Of a DNA stretch of 64,000 nucleotides, positions 1 to 11,108 are shown in pieces. The DNA comes from Methanolobus sp. WCC4 (GTDB taxonomy: Archaea; Halobacteriota; Methanosarcinia; Methanosarcinales; Methanosarcinaceae). The translations under genes and the position numbers were made by a program. The notes below the pieces were generated by a model that worked only from the letters and a program-made list of their open reading frames with translations, ran no database searches and was not told where the DNA came from. The stretch lies in the NCBI RefSeq assembly GCF_038022665.1, contig NZ_CP150629.1, forward strand, positions 2,152,480 to 2,216,479, in the 5' to 3' direction. The stretch's first letter is position 1, and each line of letters starts with the position of its first letter.

Positions 1-99
1 ACCAAGACCGACGACCATGCCATCCTGCACAAGGTCTGCTGCAGCGATACCTGCAGCTTTCTTCTCAGGACTCTCTCCTGTTGGGTTCCTTTCTTTCAT
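1..99 (-). CDS. rpiA: Ribose-5-phosphate isomerase A, N-terminal fragment (cut by window edge)
   Basis: The gene begins with ATG at 99 on the minus strand and runs off the left edge, so only 33 codons are visible. The peptide reads [20 protein letters not shown] and then [13 protein letters not shown], which is the typical start of RpiA: a helix followed by the loop G(M/H)VVGLGTGST that binds the sugar phosphate. RpiA interconverts ribose 5-phosphate and ribulose 5-phosphate. A weak AGGCGG ribosome binding site lies upstream. The gene starts 22 bases after the aspS stop, so the two are probably co-transcribed. Identity is good despite the short fragment. Confidence 0.75.
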   Translation of the reverse strand, partial: MKERNPTGESPEKKAAGIAAADLVQDGMVVGLG

Positions 100-121
100 G
101 AACTTATCCGCCTTATCAGGG

Positions 122-1453
122 TTATGGTGAAAGTCTGCGCCTGTCCCTTGGGAAGAGTACTACATCACGGATGTTGTCTACACCAAGCATTGTCATGACA
201 AGTCTCTCGCAACCGATACCCCATCCTGCATGTGGTGGCATACCGTATCTGAAAGCCTTGAGATAGAACTCGAATCCTTCTGGGTCAAGACCCTGTGACT
301 CGATCCTCTCGATGAGAAGCTCAGGGATGTGTATACGCTGTGCACCTGATGAGAGTTCCATTGTCCTGTGCATCATATCGAATCCCTTTGAAAGGATCGG
401 GTTGTCCTCGTAAGGCATTGCATAGAACGGCTTGATCTCGGTTGGCCAGTCGATGATGAAATAGTGTGATTCGCCGGTCTCTTTGAACACATACTCACCG
501 ATAGTATGCTCGGCAGCGGTTCCAAGGTCGTCTCCCCAGTTGAGCATCTCGTCTGTGTTCGCGTTGACGATCTCGATCGCCTCGTCATAGGTGACTCTCT
601 TGAATGGAACCTGTGGGACCTTAAGTTCGACACCAAGGACTGCAAGTGAGTCTGATGCGTTCTCAATGACCTGCTCGTAGATGTAGGCCACCATGTTCTC
701 AAGCACTTCCATTACATCGAAGTGGTCACAGAAACTTGCCTCGATATCAATGGATGTTGCTTCGTTGAGGTGCCTGCGGGTGTCGTGTTCCTCTGCCCTG
801 AAGATAGGACCGATCTCGAATACCCTGTCAAGTCCGCCTGACATGAGGATCTGCTTGAAGAGCTGAGGACTCTGGTTGAGGAATGCCTCCCTGTCGAAGT
901 ATGTGATCGGGAAGAGTGATGTTCCACCTTCTGTTGCTGTTGCAACGACCTTTGGACTGGAGGTCTCGATGAAGCCGTTATCTGTAAGGTATCCTCTGAC
1001 TGCCTTGAGGACTTCGTGTCTTACCTTGAAGACAGCTGTTGTTCCCTCACGCCTGAGGTCGATGAACCTTGAATCAAGACGTGTGTCAAGTTCTGCCTCT
1101 ACCTTTCCGGTGGTGTCCATTGGGAGTGGTGATTCTGCCTCGTTGAGGAGCTTTATCTCATCAGGGATGAGCTCATATCCGTTTGGAGCCTTACCTTCCG
1201 GCTTGACGCTTCCTGTGATGGAAACTACGGATTCCCTGACAAGTTTCCTTGCCTGGTCCAGAAGTTCCGGGTCAGTCTTCTTCTTCACGAGTGTGATCTG
1301 GGATCTTCCTGTACGGTCCCTGACCACAACAAAACAAATTCCACCAAGGTCACGTACCTCGTGTACCCAGCCAGCTACAGTGACCTTCTGGTCACCCACT
1401 TCCTCCGGGTCAATCTGTGACGCATAATGTGTTCTGAGATCTGCTAATGACAT
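122..1453 (-). CDS. aspS: Aspartyl-tRNA synthetase, archaeal type
   Basis: This 443-residue class II synthetase has the usual archaeal AspRS length. An N-terminal OB fold for the anticodon (about residues 20-105) is followed by the catalytic domain. Motif 2 is [15 protein letters not shown] from residue 218 and motif 3 is [11 protein letters not shown] from 410. The OB fold has His31 in the sequence GWVHEV, and Pro90. As I recall the family, discriminating AspRS carries Trp and Lys at these sites, while His and Pro mark non-discriminating enzymes that also charge tRNA-Asn. That would fit a methanogen using an amidotransferase for Asn-tRNA, but it is inference. An AGGTGA ribosome binding site precedes the ATG, and a TATA box (TTTATAA on the minus strand) lies near 1514-1520. 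rpiA follows. Confidence 0.95.
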   Translation of the reverse strand: MSLADLRTHYASQIDPEEVGDQKVTVAGWVHEVRDLGGICFVVVRDRTGRSQITLVKKKTDPELLDQARKLVRESVVSITGSVKPEGKAPNGYELIPDEIKLLNEAESPLPMDTTGKVEAELDTRLDSRFIDLRREGTTAVFKVRHEVLKAVRGYLTDNGFIETSSPKVVATATEGGTSLFPITYFDREAFLNQSPQLFKQILMSGGLDRVFEIGPIFRAEEHDTRRHLNEATSIDIEASFCDHFDVMEVLENMVAYIYEQVIENASDSLAVLGVELKVPQVPFKRVTYDEAIEIVNANTDEMLNWGDDLGTAAEHTIGEYVFKETGESHYFIIDWPTEIKPFYAMPYEDNPILSKGFDMMHRTMELSSGAQRIHIPELLIERIESQGLDPEGFEFYLKAFRYGMPPHAGWGIGCERLVMTMLGVDNIRDVVLFPRDRRRLSP

Positions 1454-2001
1454 ATATTCACCTGATCATTGTATTAATATAATAGACTGATTCGCTAATA
1501 CCTAATTTATTCGTTATAAAGGTTTGTGGACAAAGGATTAGGTAATGTTGCCTACATATTCTAACGTTGTCTGCTCTATAAGAATTCTGCAAATTCCAAC
1601 TTTGAACTCACTAATTTTCACTAGCTACATTATTTCGATAGTTTTCAGATAGTAGTTTATAAGTAACTTCAACCATCCCGGAGGGTCCGGCGAAGCCGGC
1701 ACAATCCAAAATAGTAATAATCTGTTGCCTTTTTCTGAATACAGGCAATTAAAAATGCGATATTTTCCACAAAATTGATAGTCCACAACCATGATATGCA
1801 TGCACACTCACCGAAAACAGGCAAACAAGAATTTCTATGGAGACATAAATCCCTCTTTATTAATTTTATTCACGTCGTGCTAAAAAATAAGTTTATATAG
1901 TTTGCAATTTCTATAGTTGCATGTAGAACAGTTAAATATATTTGAACTAATGATTGAATTCATGTTAAAATTGACAATCAAATTTTCCAGGATTCAACAG
2001 C
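1454..2001. other. Intergenic region with divergent promoters and a GC-rich hairpin
   Basis: This is a 548-base AT-rich gap between divergent aspS and the large surface-protein gene. It holds the aspS TATA box near 1514-1520 and a likely TATA box (TAAATATA, 1932-1939) for the gene at 2002. A second TATA-like stretch lies at 1891-1900. At 1687-1699 there is a perfect GC-rich stem-loop, CCGGC-GAA-GCCGG, conspicuous in its AT-rich setting. A 60-codon reading frame on the minus strand (1625-1807) lacks a convincing start and family, so I do not call it a gene. Confidence 0.6.
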
Positions 2002-5000
2002 ATGAGTGGTGGTACTTTGAACTTAAAAAACGTATTAATGCTAGTTTTATTGCTAGTTGCATCCATGGGAGTTGCATCAGCGAACAATTTTTCTGAAACA
2101 ACAGCTAAACCCAGTAACTTTGTGTGGGACGAAAACACAGCTTCTTCAAATACATACACATGGGATGCCAGAACATTTTCGGGTTTTTACTATGATCTGG
2201 ATTCCGGCAATTACTCCGAATCAATGACAATAAATATGGATAACTGTTGTGACAGAATTATAGAAGAAGGAGACCTTGAATATTCAACAATTCCTATTAA
2301 CATCGATTTTAAACATGGTGACTGGGGTTCATATCAGGTAATCGGGTTTATTGGAGAGAAATACTTTTCGGGCTATACCAGTGATACAAAATTTCCTGGT
2401 GACGAGGCAAGTCTGATACCTGATGGTATAATTACAAAGATCCTAATTGATGATAACAGAAATGTACCATTCAATTCCAGCTCTCCAATTCTCCTTGAAA
2501 ACGGATATATACTGAATCTTGTAGAAGTCGATACCAGTGGATCTCGTGCATTTATCACACTTGAAAAAGATGGGGAACTTCTGGATACCGGTATTGTGGC
2601 AGCAGATGACGACTACGTATATGAGATCAATCTCAGAAATAACGATGTACCAATTATAGTAGTTCACTTCAATAATATTACTCATGGAAATGAAACAAAT
2701 CCTGTATTTGTCAATGGTATATTCCAGGTATCAGAGGATTATTTGTTGTTAGAAGAAGGTGATTTGTACTCTGAAATGGAACTCACTTATTATTCTGATA
2801 ATGGTATCGGAATGGAAAATGATAATCAAATTAACCTGTCAAAAGGTAACATCATTCAATTAATGGGTGATATATGCTTAAAAGTTGCTGATGATGATAA
2901 TCTCAGATTTGCACCCTTTGTAAACAAAGAGACAGGAAACACATACTATTTGAGAGGTACTGTTGCAGAAAATGACACTTTTACCTGGACACCTTTGAAT
3001 TTCGCAGGTTTCTATTATAATATGGATAGTAACATCGGTTCTGAAAAACTTGAAGTCATCAGCCTTGATGACAGGATGATAGAAGAAGGGAACCTTGAAT
3101 ACACAAGCACTATTCAGGAAGTTGATTTCAAAGCAAATTATAGTGATTTGGACCCTGCAGAGTTTCCTGCAAAATATCCGGTCATGGGATTATTTGGGGA
3201 GATGTATGTGCCTCTTCGGAGCGATACTCCGAATAAATTGACAGAACTACTTATTGATAAAGACGAAAAACACTTGCTTACCGTTGAAGAGCCAGTGGAG
3301 ATAGGTGGTGGCTATGCAGTTTCATTAGAAGCTACCAACAACACAGTTAAAATGATGTTACTCTACCTATTCAAGGATAGTGAACGAATAGACAGTGAAA
3401 TTCTAAGCGTAGGTGACAATGGTGCTACACTTGTTTATAAGGATGATATTTCAACAGAAGATGACATCGATATTTTACGAGTACACTTTAGCAATATGTC
3501 CCATAATCAAACAACAATTGATGGTATCTGGTTAAGGGATGAGGAGAATTGTATTGATATTAATATTGGTGACTCTTTTGGAAAACTAACTGTTTCAGAG
3601 ATAGGAGCTAATCATCTAAAAATGGAAAATACTGAAAATGTAACTCTTTTCCAAAATTCAGTTATTGAAATTACAGAGAATTACGCATTCAGGGTAGCAG
3701 ATGATAATGACCTACGTTACTATCCATACACTGAGATAACGCCACTAAACGCATTAACTTTTAATTCTTTTAGTCCGGCGACTATTAATCCTGAATCTTA
3801 CAACGGAAATATAACAACATTCAATGTAGAATTAAATCAGGAGGCAGATGTCACCTGGGTTCTGGATGATGTAATACTTTACACAAACACATCGGTAACA
3901 ACTGCTTCATATATCAATACCAGTGCAAAAATTGGAATCCATAACCTGAAAGTAACTGCAAAGAATGAGAATGGATATGCTGAAAAACAATGGACATGGA
4001 TTGTGACTGAGCATCCTTTTGAGTTTATAAACATTGAGCCTGCAGGGGACTGTTCTGTAATAATTGGAGGAACTACGGACTTTAATGTGAACATGCCGTA
4101 CAATTGTACAATTGAATGGTATTTGGACAACAATTTGGTTCAAACTGATAACAATGTAACCTCATCAAATTACACGTTTGATTCTTTGATAAACAACATA
4201 TCTTCACGTTCAAGTCATTCTATTAAGGCAGTAGCTTCAAACGGGAATGAAACATGCCAGAAGGAATGGCATTGTTCTGTATATTTGATAACACTTCGTT
4301 CTGGACTAACATGGGAACTAAAAGATGGATATTCTCTAACACTTTCGAGTGTAGATACTACTGGAGATAAAGCCCTGCTTAACCTGAGTAAAAACGAAGA
4401 ACTTGTGGACCAACGAATTGTACCAGCTGAAAGTTATTACTGTTACAACAGGTCTATTAATGGAATTGAACAGAACATTATCAAAGTATATGTATCAGAC
4501 ATCTTCCAAGGGCAAATTGATAGTCTAGTTGTCATTGAAGAACTACAGCAATATTCAGATGCAGGCACATTAGATACTAATCCTGTAAAATTGCTGGGAC
4601 TTGGAGATATATGGACTCTTGGAAGTGGTTACTCATTATCTATTGTCGGAGTTGATGAAAAAGAAGATTATTGTATAATTTCCCTTGACAAGGATGGCAC
4701 AATAGTGGATGAACGTATTATCAACAGCAATACTATCTATAGATATCAGAGAACAAATGAAACAACAGACAACATTGAGACAATTATTGAGATACCAATT
4801 TTCAATGTGTTTAATTCGATCCCAGAAGAATATGTAGAATTTTCAAGCAACTATACACTCTACTCCGATGAAGGTACAGTTGATACTGATTCCTTTGTAC
4901 TGATCAGGTCAGGTGAACTCTGGGAACTTAATAATGGATATGCTATTGGTATTGAAGAGATATCTGACAAAAAAGCATTGGTAACAATTGAAAAGAATGG

Positions 5001-8000
5001 TATTGTAGTTGATCGTGACATTATTGATGAGAACAGCATTTACAATTACGAAAGGCTGGAATCTATAAATGGAACTATCAAAACAATAATTACGATTAAT
5101 TCATCAAAGATATTCAACGGGAATTTTGAAGACTACATTGAATTCAATTTGGACTATCAGGTTAATTCTGACACAGGTACAGTGGCTCTTAATGACAAAA
5201 GTATAGTTGAAGCTGGAAGTACATTGGAATGGGATAATGGCTATAGCATTAGTTTAGTTTCAACAGGCATCAACAATAAAAAAGCTATGTTCTCTCTGGA
5301 CAAAGACGGAGAATTATATGATGAATTTATTCTGGATGTTGGAGACTACTACTACCTCAACAGAACAATAGATGGAACTGAACTGACGATTGTCAGGTTC
5401 CAGTTAGAGAACGTTTTTACTGGAGAGAACAACAATATTGTCACCATAAATAGAATTATAGAGAACCCTGATATTTCTGGTGATGATATAAGCATTACAA
5501 CTACTGAGAAAGACACCTTCAGGATCAGAAGTCAGAACTACAATGGACTTGATCTTACTGATATCATTGGCTACAATGACACAGACTCGATTAAAATTAA
5601 TTCATCAGGTTTTGCCGGTTTCTTTTACGATATAGATAAAGGTATTTCAACTGAAACGCTTACAATATTCGGTGGTTCTTATATTAATGGGACTTTGATC
5701 GAGACAAATGGAACTGTGTATGCCTCCAGAAGAATGCCAATTGAATATGAAAGCAGCAATATAGAAGGTTACTACGATTGTATTGGGCTTTTTGGAGAAA
5801 GATATGTTCCAATTAGTGAGAATACCCTCAATAAGACTGCAAAATTAGTTATTGATACTAACGAAAATATTGTATTAGAGACAAAGCAAAGTCTTTACCT
5901 TCCAAGTGGTTATGAGATCACTCCAAAAGGAATCGATGTTGAAGGAGAAAAAGTATGGATTGAATTATCTAAAAACGGAGAGTTCCTTGAAGATGAAGTT
6001 ATTAATGTATTAAATAATGAGATGTGGGTCTATGATAAAGATCTTGCTGGTGAAGATGATGTTATTGTCATGAAAATGAAAGTAACTGATATAATTCAGC
6101 AGAAGGATGGTAACGGAATAACCGTTATTGAGGGCTTGTGGCTGATTGACTTCGAAAATATTGTCGAAATAAATGTAGGCGATAACTTTGGTGAAATGCA
6201 GGTATCCAAAATTACAGCAGATCACCTCGAAATGACAAATCCAAATTCAATCGAGCTTGAACGAAATTCCATCGTTGAGCTTACAGACAAATATTCCTTT
6301 ATGGTAGCAGACAAAGATGAACTGGAATTCTGCCTTGTGGAAGAACCTGGGGATTCCAGCACATGCGAAGTTCGTGGAACTATTTCAGAAAATGCTGCCA
6401 TCTCTGAATGGACTCCTGTAAACTTCGAAGGGTTCTATCATGGGTTTAGTGATAATGGTGGAACAGAAACACTTGTGGCTAATATTTCTGATAGCGAGAT
6501 AGAGAATAGAAACCTGATATACCAGACCAGCCCTGCAAATGTGGATTTCAGGCATGATGAATGGGGTGAATATTCTGCCATTGGATTCCTTGGTGAAAAA
6601 TACCTTGCATCTTACACCGGGTCAACCGGGTTTGAGCTGAACGCTACAAACCTGCTTTCAACTAACAGGTTATCCAGAGTCCTTATTGATTCTAATGATG
6701 AATATGTCCTTTACAATAATTCTATGCTGATCCTCGAGAATGGATACGAACTTGAAGTCCTTTATATAGATACAAACAATAGCCTTCTTAACCTGTCCCT
6801 CATAAAGGATGGCTCAAAGGTCGATACTGCCGAGGTGTATGCAAATCATGATTACATCTACAGAACTGATATCCAATCTATCAATGACGTGCCTATCATA
6901 GCAGTTCACTTCAATAATATCTCTGCTGAGAATGGAAGTAACGATGCACATGTTGAAGGTTTATTCCAGATTTCAGACGAATGTACTTTCCTGTCTATTG
7001 GTGATACGTTCGGACAAATGACGCTAAGCAGCATTTCTACAGGTGGTATTACCTTGCTTAATGGAAATGATATGCTGTTATCAAAGGGTTCCAGTATCAA
7101 CGTAACAGAGAATCTTTATTTCAGTGTTGCAGATGATGACGAGGTCAGATTCTATCCATTTATGCATATCACCACTCCTACACTGGAATTTAGAACCCTG
7201 AGTCCGGGCAGGGATGAACTGACATCTGAATCAGATACCTGTTTAATCTTTGAAGTCACTACAAGCAAAGTATCTGATCTTACATGGATTGTAAATGACG
7301 TTGAGATCCAGACCAATGATTCATGCATGTGGGCCAGTTTCTCATACACACCTACCTCTACAGACCCATATACTGTAACAGTACAGGCAGAAAACTCAGA
7401 TGAGACTATAGTGCAAACCTGGAACATGAATGCAAATATTCCACTATCGAATACTATAGATGCAAGTTCATCAGGTAGTTCCTCCTCAGGAGGAGGTGGC
7501 GGTGGAGGCGGCAGTACAGGGGAAGCCTATGAAAATATCCTCAAAAAAGAAGTTGTCCGGGAAAATGTTAACAAGGACATGGAAACAACATACAACTTCA
7601 AGGAAGATGTCAACCCTGTTGAATCCATAAAGTTCATTGCACTTAAAAATGCAGGAACAATCTCTGCGACTATTGAAGTACTGAAAGGCAGATCCTCATT
7701 TGTAGACGTAGAACCTTCCGGTGAAGTCTACAAGAACATTAATGTCTGGATTGGAAAGACTGGATTTGCAACGCCTGCAAATATAAAGGATGTACAGGTT
7801 AAGTTCAAAGTAGAAAAGACCTGGATTGAAGAGAACAATATTCAGGGATCATCCATCTGTTTATGCAGATATAATGATAATATATGGAATGAGCTAACAA
7901 CACAGAAAGTAGATGAGGATGACAAATACTTCTATTTTGTCTCTGAAACTTCAGGATTCTCTGCTTTTGCTATAACAGGAAAAGCATTAGATACTGCAGG

Positions 8001-8169
8001 AAAGACCGATGTTAGCTACAGTCTGCAGGATAATACAGAAAATGATCCTGCTATAAGTGAATCTGAAAATTCAAGTTCAACAGAACAGAAGAGTACACCC
8101 GGATTGGGAATAACAGCTTCCATTACTGTGTATGCTTTGGTTGCTTTGGTACTAAGGAGAAGGAACTGA
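2002..8169 (+). CDS. Giant S-layer-type surface protein with PGF-CTERM-like anchor
   Basis: This is a 2055-residue exported surface protein. A signal peptide ends near ASANN at about residue 28. Copies of the Methanosarcina S-layer duplication domain (motifs GFYYDLD, DRMIEEG, GEKY, VADDDxLRF) occupy about residues 54-313, 324-580, 1168-1445 and 1455-1725. Between copies 2 and 3 lie two Ig-like segments (about 584-763) and four tandem repeats of about 100 residues (from about 765, 865, 968 and 1068) with the pattern W-x-L-x-x-GYS. A Ser/Gly linker at about 1820-1838 leads to a PGF-pre-PGF-like domain. The tail has TPGLG, a hydrophobic segment and RRR, like a PGF-CTERM archaeosortase signal with PGL in place of PGF. 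ATG 2002 has a weak AGGA site. TTG 2017, just after AGTGGTGG, is an alternative start. Confidence 0.85.
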   Translation: MSGGTLNLKNVLMLVLLLVASMGVASANNFSETTAKPSNFVWDENTASSNTYTWDARTFSGFYYDLDSGNYSESMTINMDNCCDRIIEEGDLEYSTIPINIDFKHGDWGSYQVIGFIGEKYFSGYTSDTKFPGDEASLIPDGIITKILIDDNRNVPFNSSSPILLENGYILNLVEVDTSGSRAFITLEKDGELLDTGIVAADDDYVYEINLRNNDVPIIVVHFNNITHGNETNPVFVNGIFQVSEDYLLLEEGDLYSEMELTYYSDNGIGMENDNQINLSKGNIIQLMGDICLKVADDDNLRFAPFVNKETGNTYYLRGTVAENDTFTWTPLNFAGFYYNMDSNIGSEKLEVISLDDRMIEEGNLEYTSTIQEVDFKANYSDLDPAEFPAKYPVMGLFGEMYVPLRSDTPNKLTELLIDKDEKHLLTVEEPVEIGGGYAVSLEATNNTVKMMLLYLFKDSERIDSEILSVGDNGATLVYKDDISTEDDIDILRVHFSNMSHNQTTIDGIWLRDEENCIDINIGDSFGKLTVSEIGANHLKMENTENVTLFQNSVIEITENYAFRVADDNDLRYYPYTEITPLNALTFNSFSPATINPESYNGNITTFNVELNQEADVTWVLDDVILYTNTSVTTASYINTSAKIGIHNLKVTAKNENGYAEKQWTWIVTEHPFEFINIEPAGDCSVIIGGTTDFNVNMPYNCTIEWYLDNNLVQTDNNVTSSNYTFDSLINNISSRSSHSIKAVASNGNETCQKEWHCSVYLITLRSGLTWELKDGYSLTLSSVDTTGDKALLNLSKNEELVDQRIVPAESYYCYNRSINGIEQNIIKVYVSDIFQGQIDSLVVIEELQQYSDAGTLDTNPVKLLGLGDIWTLGSGYSLSIVGVDEKEDYCIISLDKDGTIVDERIINSNTIYRYQRTNETTDNIETIIEIPIFNVFNSIPEEYVEFSSNYTLYSDEGTVDTDSFVLIRSGELWELNNGYAIGIEEISDKKALVTIEKNGIVVDRDIIDENSIYNYERLESINGTIKTIITINSSKIFNGNFEDYIEFNLDYQVNSDTGTVALNDKSIVEAGSTLEWDNGYSISLVSTGINNKKAMFSLDKDGELYDEFILDVGDYYYLNRTIDGTELTIVRFQLENVFTGENNNIVTINRIIENPDISGDDISITTTEKDTFRIRSQNYNGLDLTDIIGYNDTDSIKINSSGFAGFFYDIDKGISTETLTIFGGSYINGTLIETNGTVYASRRMPIEYESSNIEGYYDCIGLFGERYVPISENTLNKTAKLVIDTNENIVLETKQSLYLPSGYEITPKGIDVEGEKVWIELSKNGEFLEDEVINVLNNEMWVYDKDLAGEDDVIVMKMKVTDIIQQKDGNGITVIEGLWLIDFENIVEINVGDNFGEMQVSKITADHLEMTNPNSIELERNSIVELTDKYSFMVADKDELEFCLVEEPGDSSTCEVRGTISENAAISEWTPVNFEGFYHGFSDNGGTETLVANISDSEIENRNLIYQTSPANVDFRHDEWGEYSAIGFLGEKYLASYTGSTGFELNATNLLSTNRLSRVLIDSNDEYVLYNNSMLILENGYELEVLYIDTNNSLLNLSLIKDGSKVDTAEVYANHDYIYRTDIQSINDVPIIAVHFNNISAENGSNDAHVEGLFQISDECTFLSIGDTFGQMTLSSISTGGITLLNGNDMLLSKGSSINVTENLYFSVADDDEVRFYPFMHITTPTLEFRTLSPGRDELTSESDTCLIFEVTTSKVSDLTWIVNDVEIQTNDSCMWASFSYTPTSTDPYTVTVQAENSDETIVQTWNMNANIPLSNTIDASSSGSSSSGGGGGGGGSTGEAYENILKKEVVRENVNKDMETTYNFKEDVNPVESIKFIALKNAGTISATIEVLKGRSSFVDVEPSGEVYKNINVWIGKTGFATPANIKDVQVKFKVEKTWIEENNIQGSSICLCRYNDNIWNELTTQKVDEDDKYFYFVSETSGFSAFAITGKALDTAGKTDVSYSLQDNTENDPAISESENSSSTEQKSTPGLGITASITVYALVALVLRRRN

Positions 8170-8293
8170 GTTCCTGATCCCTTTCTTATTTTCTGAGCAA
8201 CTTAAAACTCCGGTCTTCAAAAATGTAATTTCCTGGTGAAAATAAAAGAGAATCCTTTAATTATTCGATTTCAAAAAAGAAATACTGGAACCT

Positions 8294-9547
8294 CTACTCA
8301 AGGCTCCTCTCATTGATCTCGCACCTGATATCCTGTTTGAGTATATCAACTGCATCATCATAATTCTGTATCTGACCAAGGGTCCACATCATCTTAACAA
8401 GTGCAACCTCTGGAAGCATATCCTCGCCTTCAATTGCTCCTGCTTTTAAGATATCCCTGCCTGTGTCATATACCCTGTCGCATATCCTGCCGTTGAGACA
8501 CTGGGAAGTGACGATGACCGGGATCTTCTGTGATGTGGCTCTCTCGATCTGTGGTATCCAGTCAGTGGATACGTGGCCGAGACCTGTTCCTTCTATGACG
8601 ATGCCTTTGTAACCTGCATCGATGAAATAGCCGAGGATATCAGGACTTGAACCCGGCGTGAATTTAACAAGAGCGCACTTTGGTTCGAGTGAATCCATGA
8701 GTGCAAGTTCCTTCTCATTCCTCTTTGTGTAGGACAGACCGGTCGTAATCTCACCTGTTGCATAGTCCACATAACCTACCGGTTCTGAGTTGACGGACCT
8801 GAAAGCATCCCTTCTGGATGTGTGCATCTTACGAACCTTGGTGGCACGGTGGATTGAGCACTTATCGTCTGATGACTCACTGTGCATAACAACGGTCACT
8901 TCTGCAATATCACTCACAGCGACCTTTGCAGCACAGATAGCATTCATGGCATTGTCACTGCTTGGCCTGTCAGCACTCCTCTGTGAACCTACGAAAACGA
9001 TTGGCACAGGAGTATCGATCATAAAGGACAATGCAGCAGCGGAGTACATCATTGTGTCAGTACCGTGAGCAATGATGATACCATCGGCACCGTTCTTGAT
9101 CTCTTCAACAACAGCCCTTGCAAGCTCCTGCCAGTAATCAGCCTTCATGTTCTCGGAAAGGATGTTGTAGATGGCCTTACCGCTGAAATTGGCTATCTCT
9201 GTGAGTTCAGGGATTGCCTGCAGGATATCGTCAGCAGAGAACTGTGAGGTCACAGCACCTGTCCTGTAGTCGATCTTACTGGCAATTGTTCCGCCAGTTG
9301 ACAGGATGGACACCTTCGGAAGACCCTTCTTTGGTTTTACTTCAGCTTTAGCGGCTGCCTTTGTGATAGCTTCCATATCCTGTTTCTTCTGTACTACTGT
9401 GACAGTGGCACCCTCAGGTTCTATACCTGCATTGTATCCACTGACCATCTTTACGATAATATGACCGGTCGTGCTCGGCATGAGGATACCTTCGTATTCC
9501 ACACCTGCCTTTTCGACCTTTACCCTGTCACCTTCTTCGAAGTCCAT
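8294..9547 (-). CDS. gatD: Glutamyl-tRNA(Gln) amidotransferase subunit D
   Basis: GatD is the asparaginase-like subunit of the archaeal GatDE enzyme, which converts Glu-tRNA(Gln) to Gln-tRNA(Gln). The 417 residues start with the GatD-specific small beta domain ([15 protein letters not shown]) and continue into an L-asparaginase fold. STGGTIAS (about 83-90) supplies the nucleophile Thr, HGTDTM (161-166) the second Thr-Asp pair, and a later segment has [14 protein letters not shown]. The length fits GatD and is longer than plain asparaginases. The partner gatE is not in the window. argH lies upstream on the same strand with a 79-base AT-rich gap that could hold a separate promoter. Confidence 0.93.
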   Translation of the reverse strand: MDFEEGDRVKVEKAGVEYEGILMPSTTGHIIVKMVSGYNAGIEPEGATVTVVQKKQDMEAITKAAAKAEVKPKKGLPKVSILSTGGTIASKIDYRTGAVTSQFSADDILQAIPELTEIANFSGKAIYNILSENMKADYWQELARAVVEEIKNGADGIIIAHGTDTMMYSAAALSFMIDTPVPIVFVGSQRSADRPSSDNAMNAICAAKVAVSDIAEVTVVMHSESSDDKCSIHRATKVRKMHTSRRDAFRSVNSEPVGYVDYATGEITTGLSYTKRNEKELALMDSLEPKCALVKFTPGSSPDILGYFIDAGYKGIVIEGTGLGHVSTDWIPQIERATSQKIPVIVTSQCLNGRICDRVYDTGRDILKAGAIEGEDMLPEVALVKMMWTLGQIQNYDDAVDILKQDIRCEINERSLE

Positions 9548-9626
9548 GATAATCCCTTGATTGTAATAACTGTAAGAATTGTGATTGTAGTGTTAGTAGT
9601 AATATATGTATATGATAGGTAAGCGT

Positions 9627-11108
9627 TCAAACATCTTTTCCGGTATAGCCTTCAACCACACTGAACAGAACCTTCAGTGAATCCTCGATTCCCTTGTTCA
9701 ATCCGGCAATATCCGTCTTTGTGCTTTCAAGCTCTTCCATACGTATCTTGATCGCTCTTTCCATCTCAACAGGTGCAGGACCACCTGTGATAGCCCTTCT
9801 GTTGATGTTCAGTACAGGGTCAAGAGCTTCCTTTACCATCTCTGCTGTAAGTCCCCTGCTGCTCAGGGTCTCACCGATAACGTCCTTCGCGACCTCATCT
9901 ATCTCTTCCAGTGTAGGATCTCCGTCACCACGTGCCAGCACACCAACAATCTGGTGGGCTGTCCTGAACGGGATACCTCCTGCCCTTACCATGGTGTCTG
10001 CAAGTTCCGTTGCTGTGGTGAAACCAAGAACAGACTTCTCAGCCATGCTTTCTGTGTTGACCTTCATGGTGGCTATCATGCCTTTTGTTATACGGACAGC
10101 ACCTCTTGTGGTCTCCACTGCACGCCACATATTCGGTGTTGCCTCCTGGAGGTCACGGTTGTAGCTCAGTGGAAGTGCCTTACAGAGAGAGAGTAATGCC
10201 ATAAGTGAACCGATAACCGTTCCTGCCTTGCCCCTGACGAGTTCAGCAGAGTCCGGGTTCTTCTTCTGTGGCATGATGGATGAAGTGGAAGCATACATAT
10301 CATCAAGCTCCACGAAAGAGAACTCGGAACTTGACCAGATGATGATCTCCTCTGCCATCTTGCTGAGGTTCACCATGATATTTGCCATAGCAGACACGGA
10401 TTCTATCAGGAAATCACGGGTGCTTACAGCATCCATGGAGTTACCGAGCATGTCATCGAACCCGAGAAGTGTACGTGTCCTTTCACGGTCAAGATCAAAA
10501 CCTGTAGAAGCAAAGGCTGCAGAACCAAGCGGACATTTGTTCACCCTTGAGAATGCACTGATAATGCGCTCAATATCCCTGCCAATCGCATCGGAATGGG
10601 CCACAAGATGATGTGCGAATGTGGTTGGCTGAGCATGTTGCAGGTGTGTGAATCCAGGCATCAGTGTCTCTGTGTTCTCTGATGCTCTGTCAATAAGTGC
10701 TTTGCGAAGTCCGAGAAGCTCTTCCATAAGGGACAGAAGCTCATCCCTTAACCTTATCCTGATACAGGTTGCAACCTCATCGTTACGGGAGCGACCGGAG
10801 TGCATCCTGCCACCTGTATCCTCACCTACTATATCTATAAGCCTGGACTCAAGTGAGATATGGATATCCTCATAACCGTGATCCAGTTTTTCGATACCCT
10901 CTTCCTTTATCTTCAAAAGCCCTGTAAGGATGCTGCTGCAATCCTGTTCTTTGATAATTCCCTGCTCATGCAGCATGACCGTATGAGCCATGTCCACAAG
11001 GATATCGGCCTCGAATATCCATTTGTCAGCAGACATAGATGATGTGAAATCGAGCATATCTTCATCAGGTGTTGAAGACAAGCGGCCTCTACGTAAAATA
11101 TCGCTCAT
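9627..11108 (-). CDS. argH: Argininosuccinate lyase
   Basis: This enzyme cleaves argininosuccinate to arginine and fumarate in the last step of arginine synthesis. At 493 residues it is of normal size. It has the fumarase/aspartase superfamily signature SSIMPQKKNPD near residue 280, which holds the flexible catalytic Ser loop. It also has the conserved N-terminal segments SRLIDIVGEDTGGRMHSGRS and RSRNDEVAT, and a TGFTHLQ-like segment (GFTHLQHAQPTT) with the catalytic His region. It begins MSDILRRGRLSS at ATG 11108, followed by residues typical of ArgH. It is probably transcribed from its own promoter in the 245-base gap facing cheW, and may continue into gatD. Confidence 0.95.
   Translation of the reverse strand: MSDILRRGRLSSTPDEDMLDFTSSMSADKWIFEADILVDMAHTVMLHEQGIIKEQDCSSILTGLLKIKEEGIEKLDHGYEDIHISLESRLIDIVGEDTGGRMHSGRSRNDEVATCIRIRLRDELLSLMEELLGLRKALIDRASENTETLMPGFTHLQHAQPTTFAHHLVAHSDAIGRDIERIISAFSRVNKCPLGSAAFASTGFDLDRERTRTLLGFDDMLGNSMDAVSTRDFLIESVSAMANIMVNLSKMAEEIIIWSSSEFSFVELDDMYASTSSIMPQKKNPDSAELVRGKAGTVIGSLMALLSLCKALPLSYNRDLQEATPNMWRAVETTRGAVRITKGMIATMKVNTESMAEKSVLGFTTATELADTMVRAGGIPFRTAHQIVGVLARGDGDPTLEEIDEVAKDVIGETLSSRGLTAEMVKEALDPVLNINRRAITGGPAPVEMERAIKIRMEELESTKTDIAGLNKGIEDSLKVLFSVVEGYTGKDV

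Noticed and set aside
373-1427. Frames antisense or out of frame to aspS
   Set aside because: They mirror a strongly conserved gene and have no support of their own.
1625-1807. A 60-codon reading frame on the minus strand with a PPGW motif
   Set aside because: No ribosome binding site, no family, and part of it is a GC-rich hairpin; more likely non-coding.
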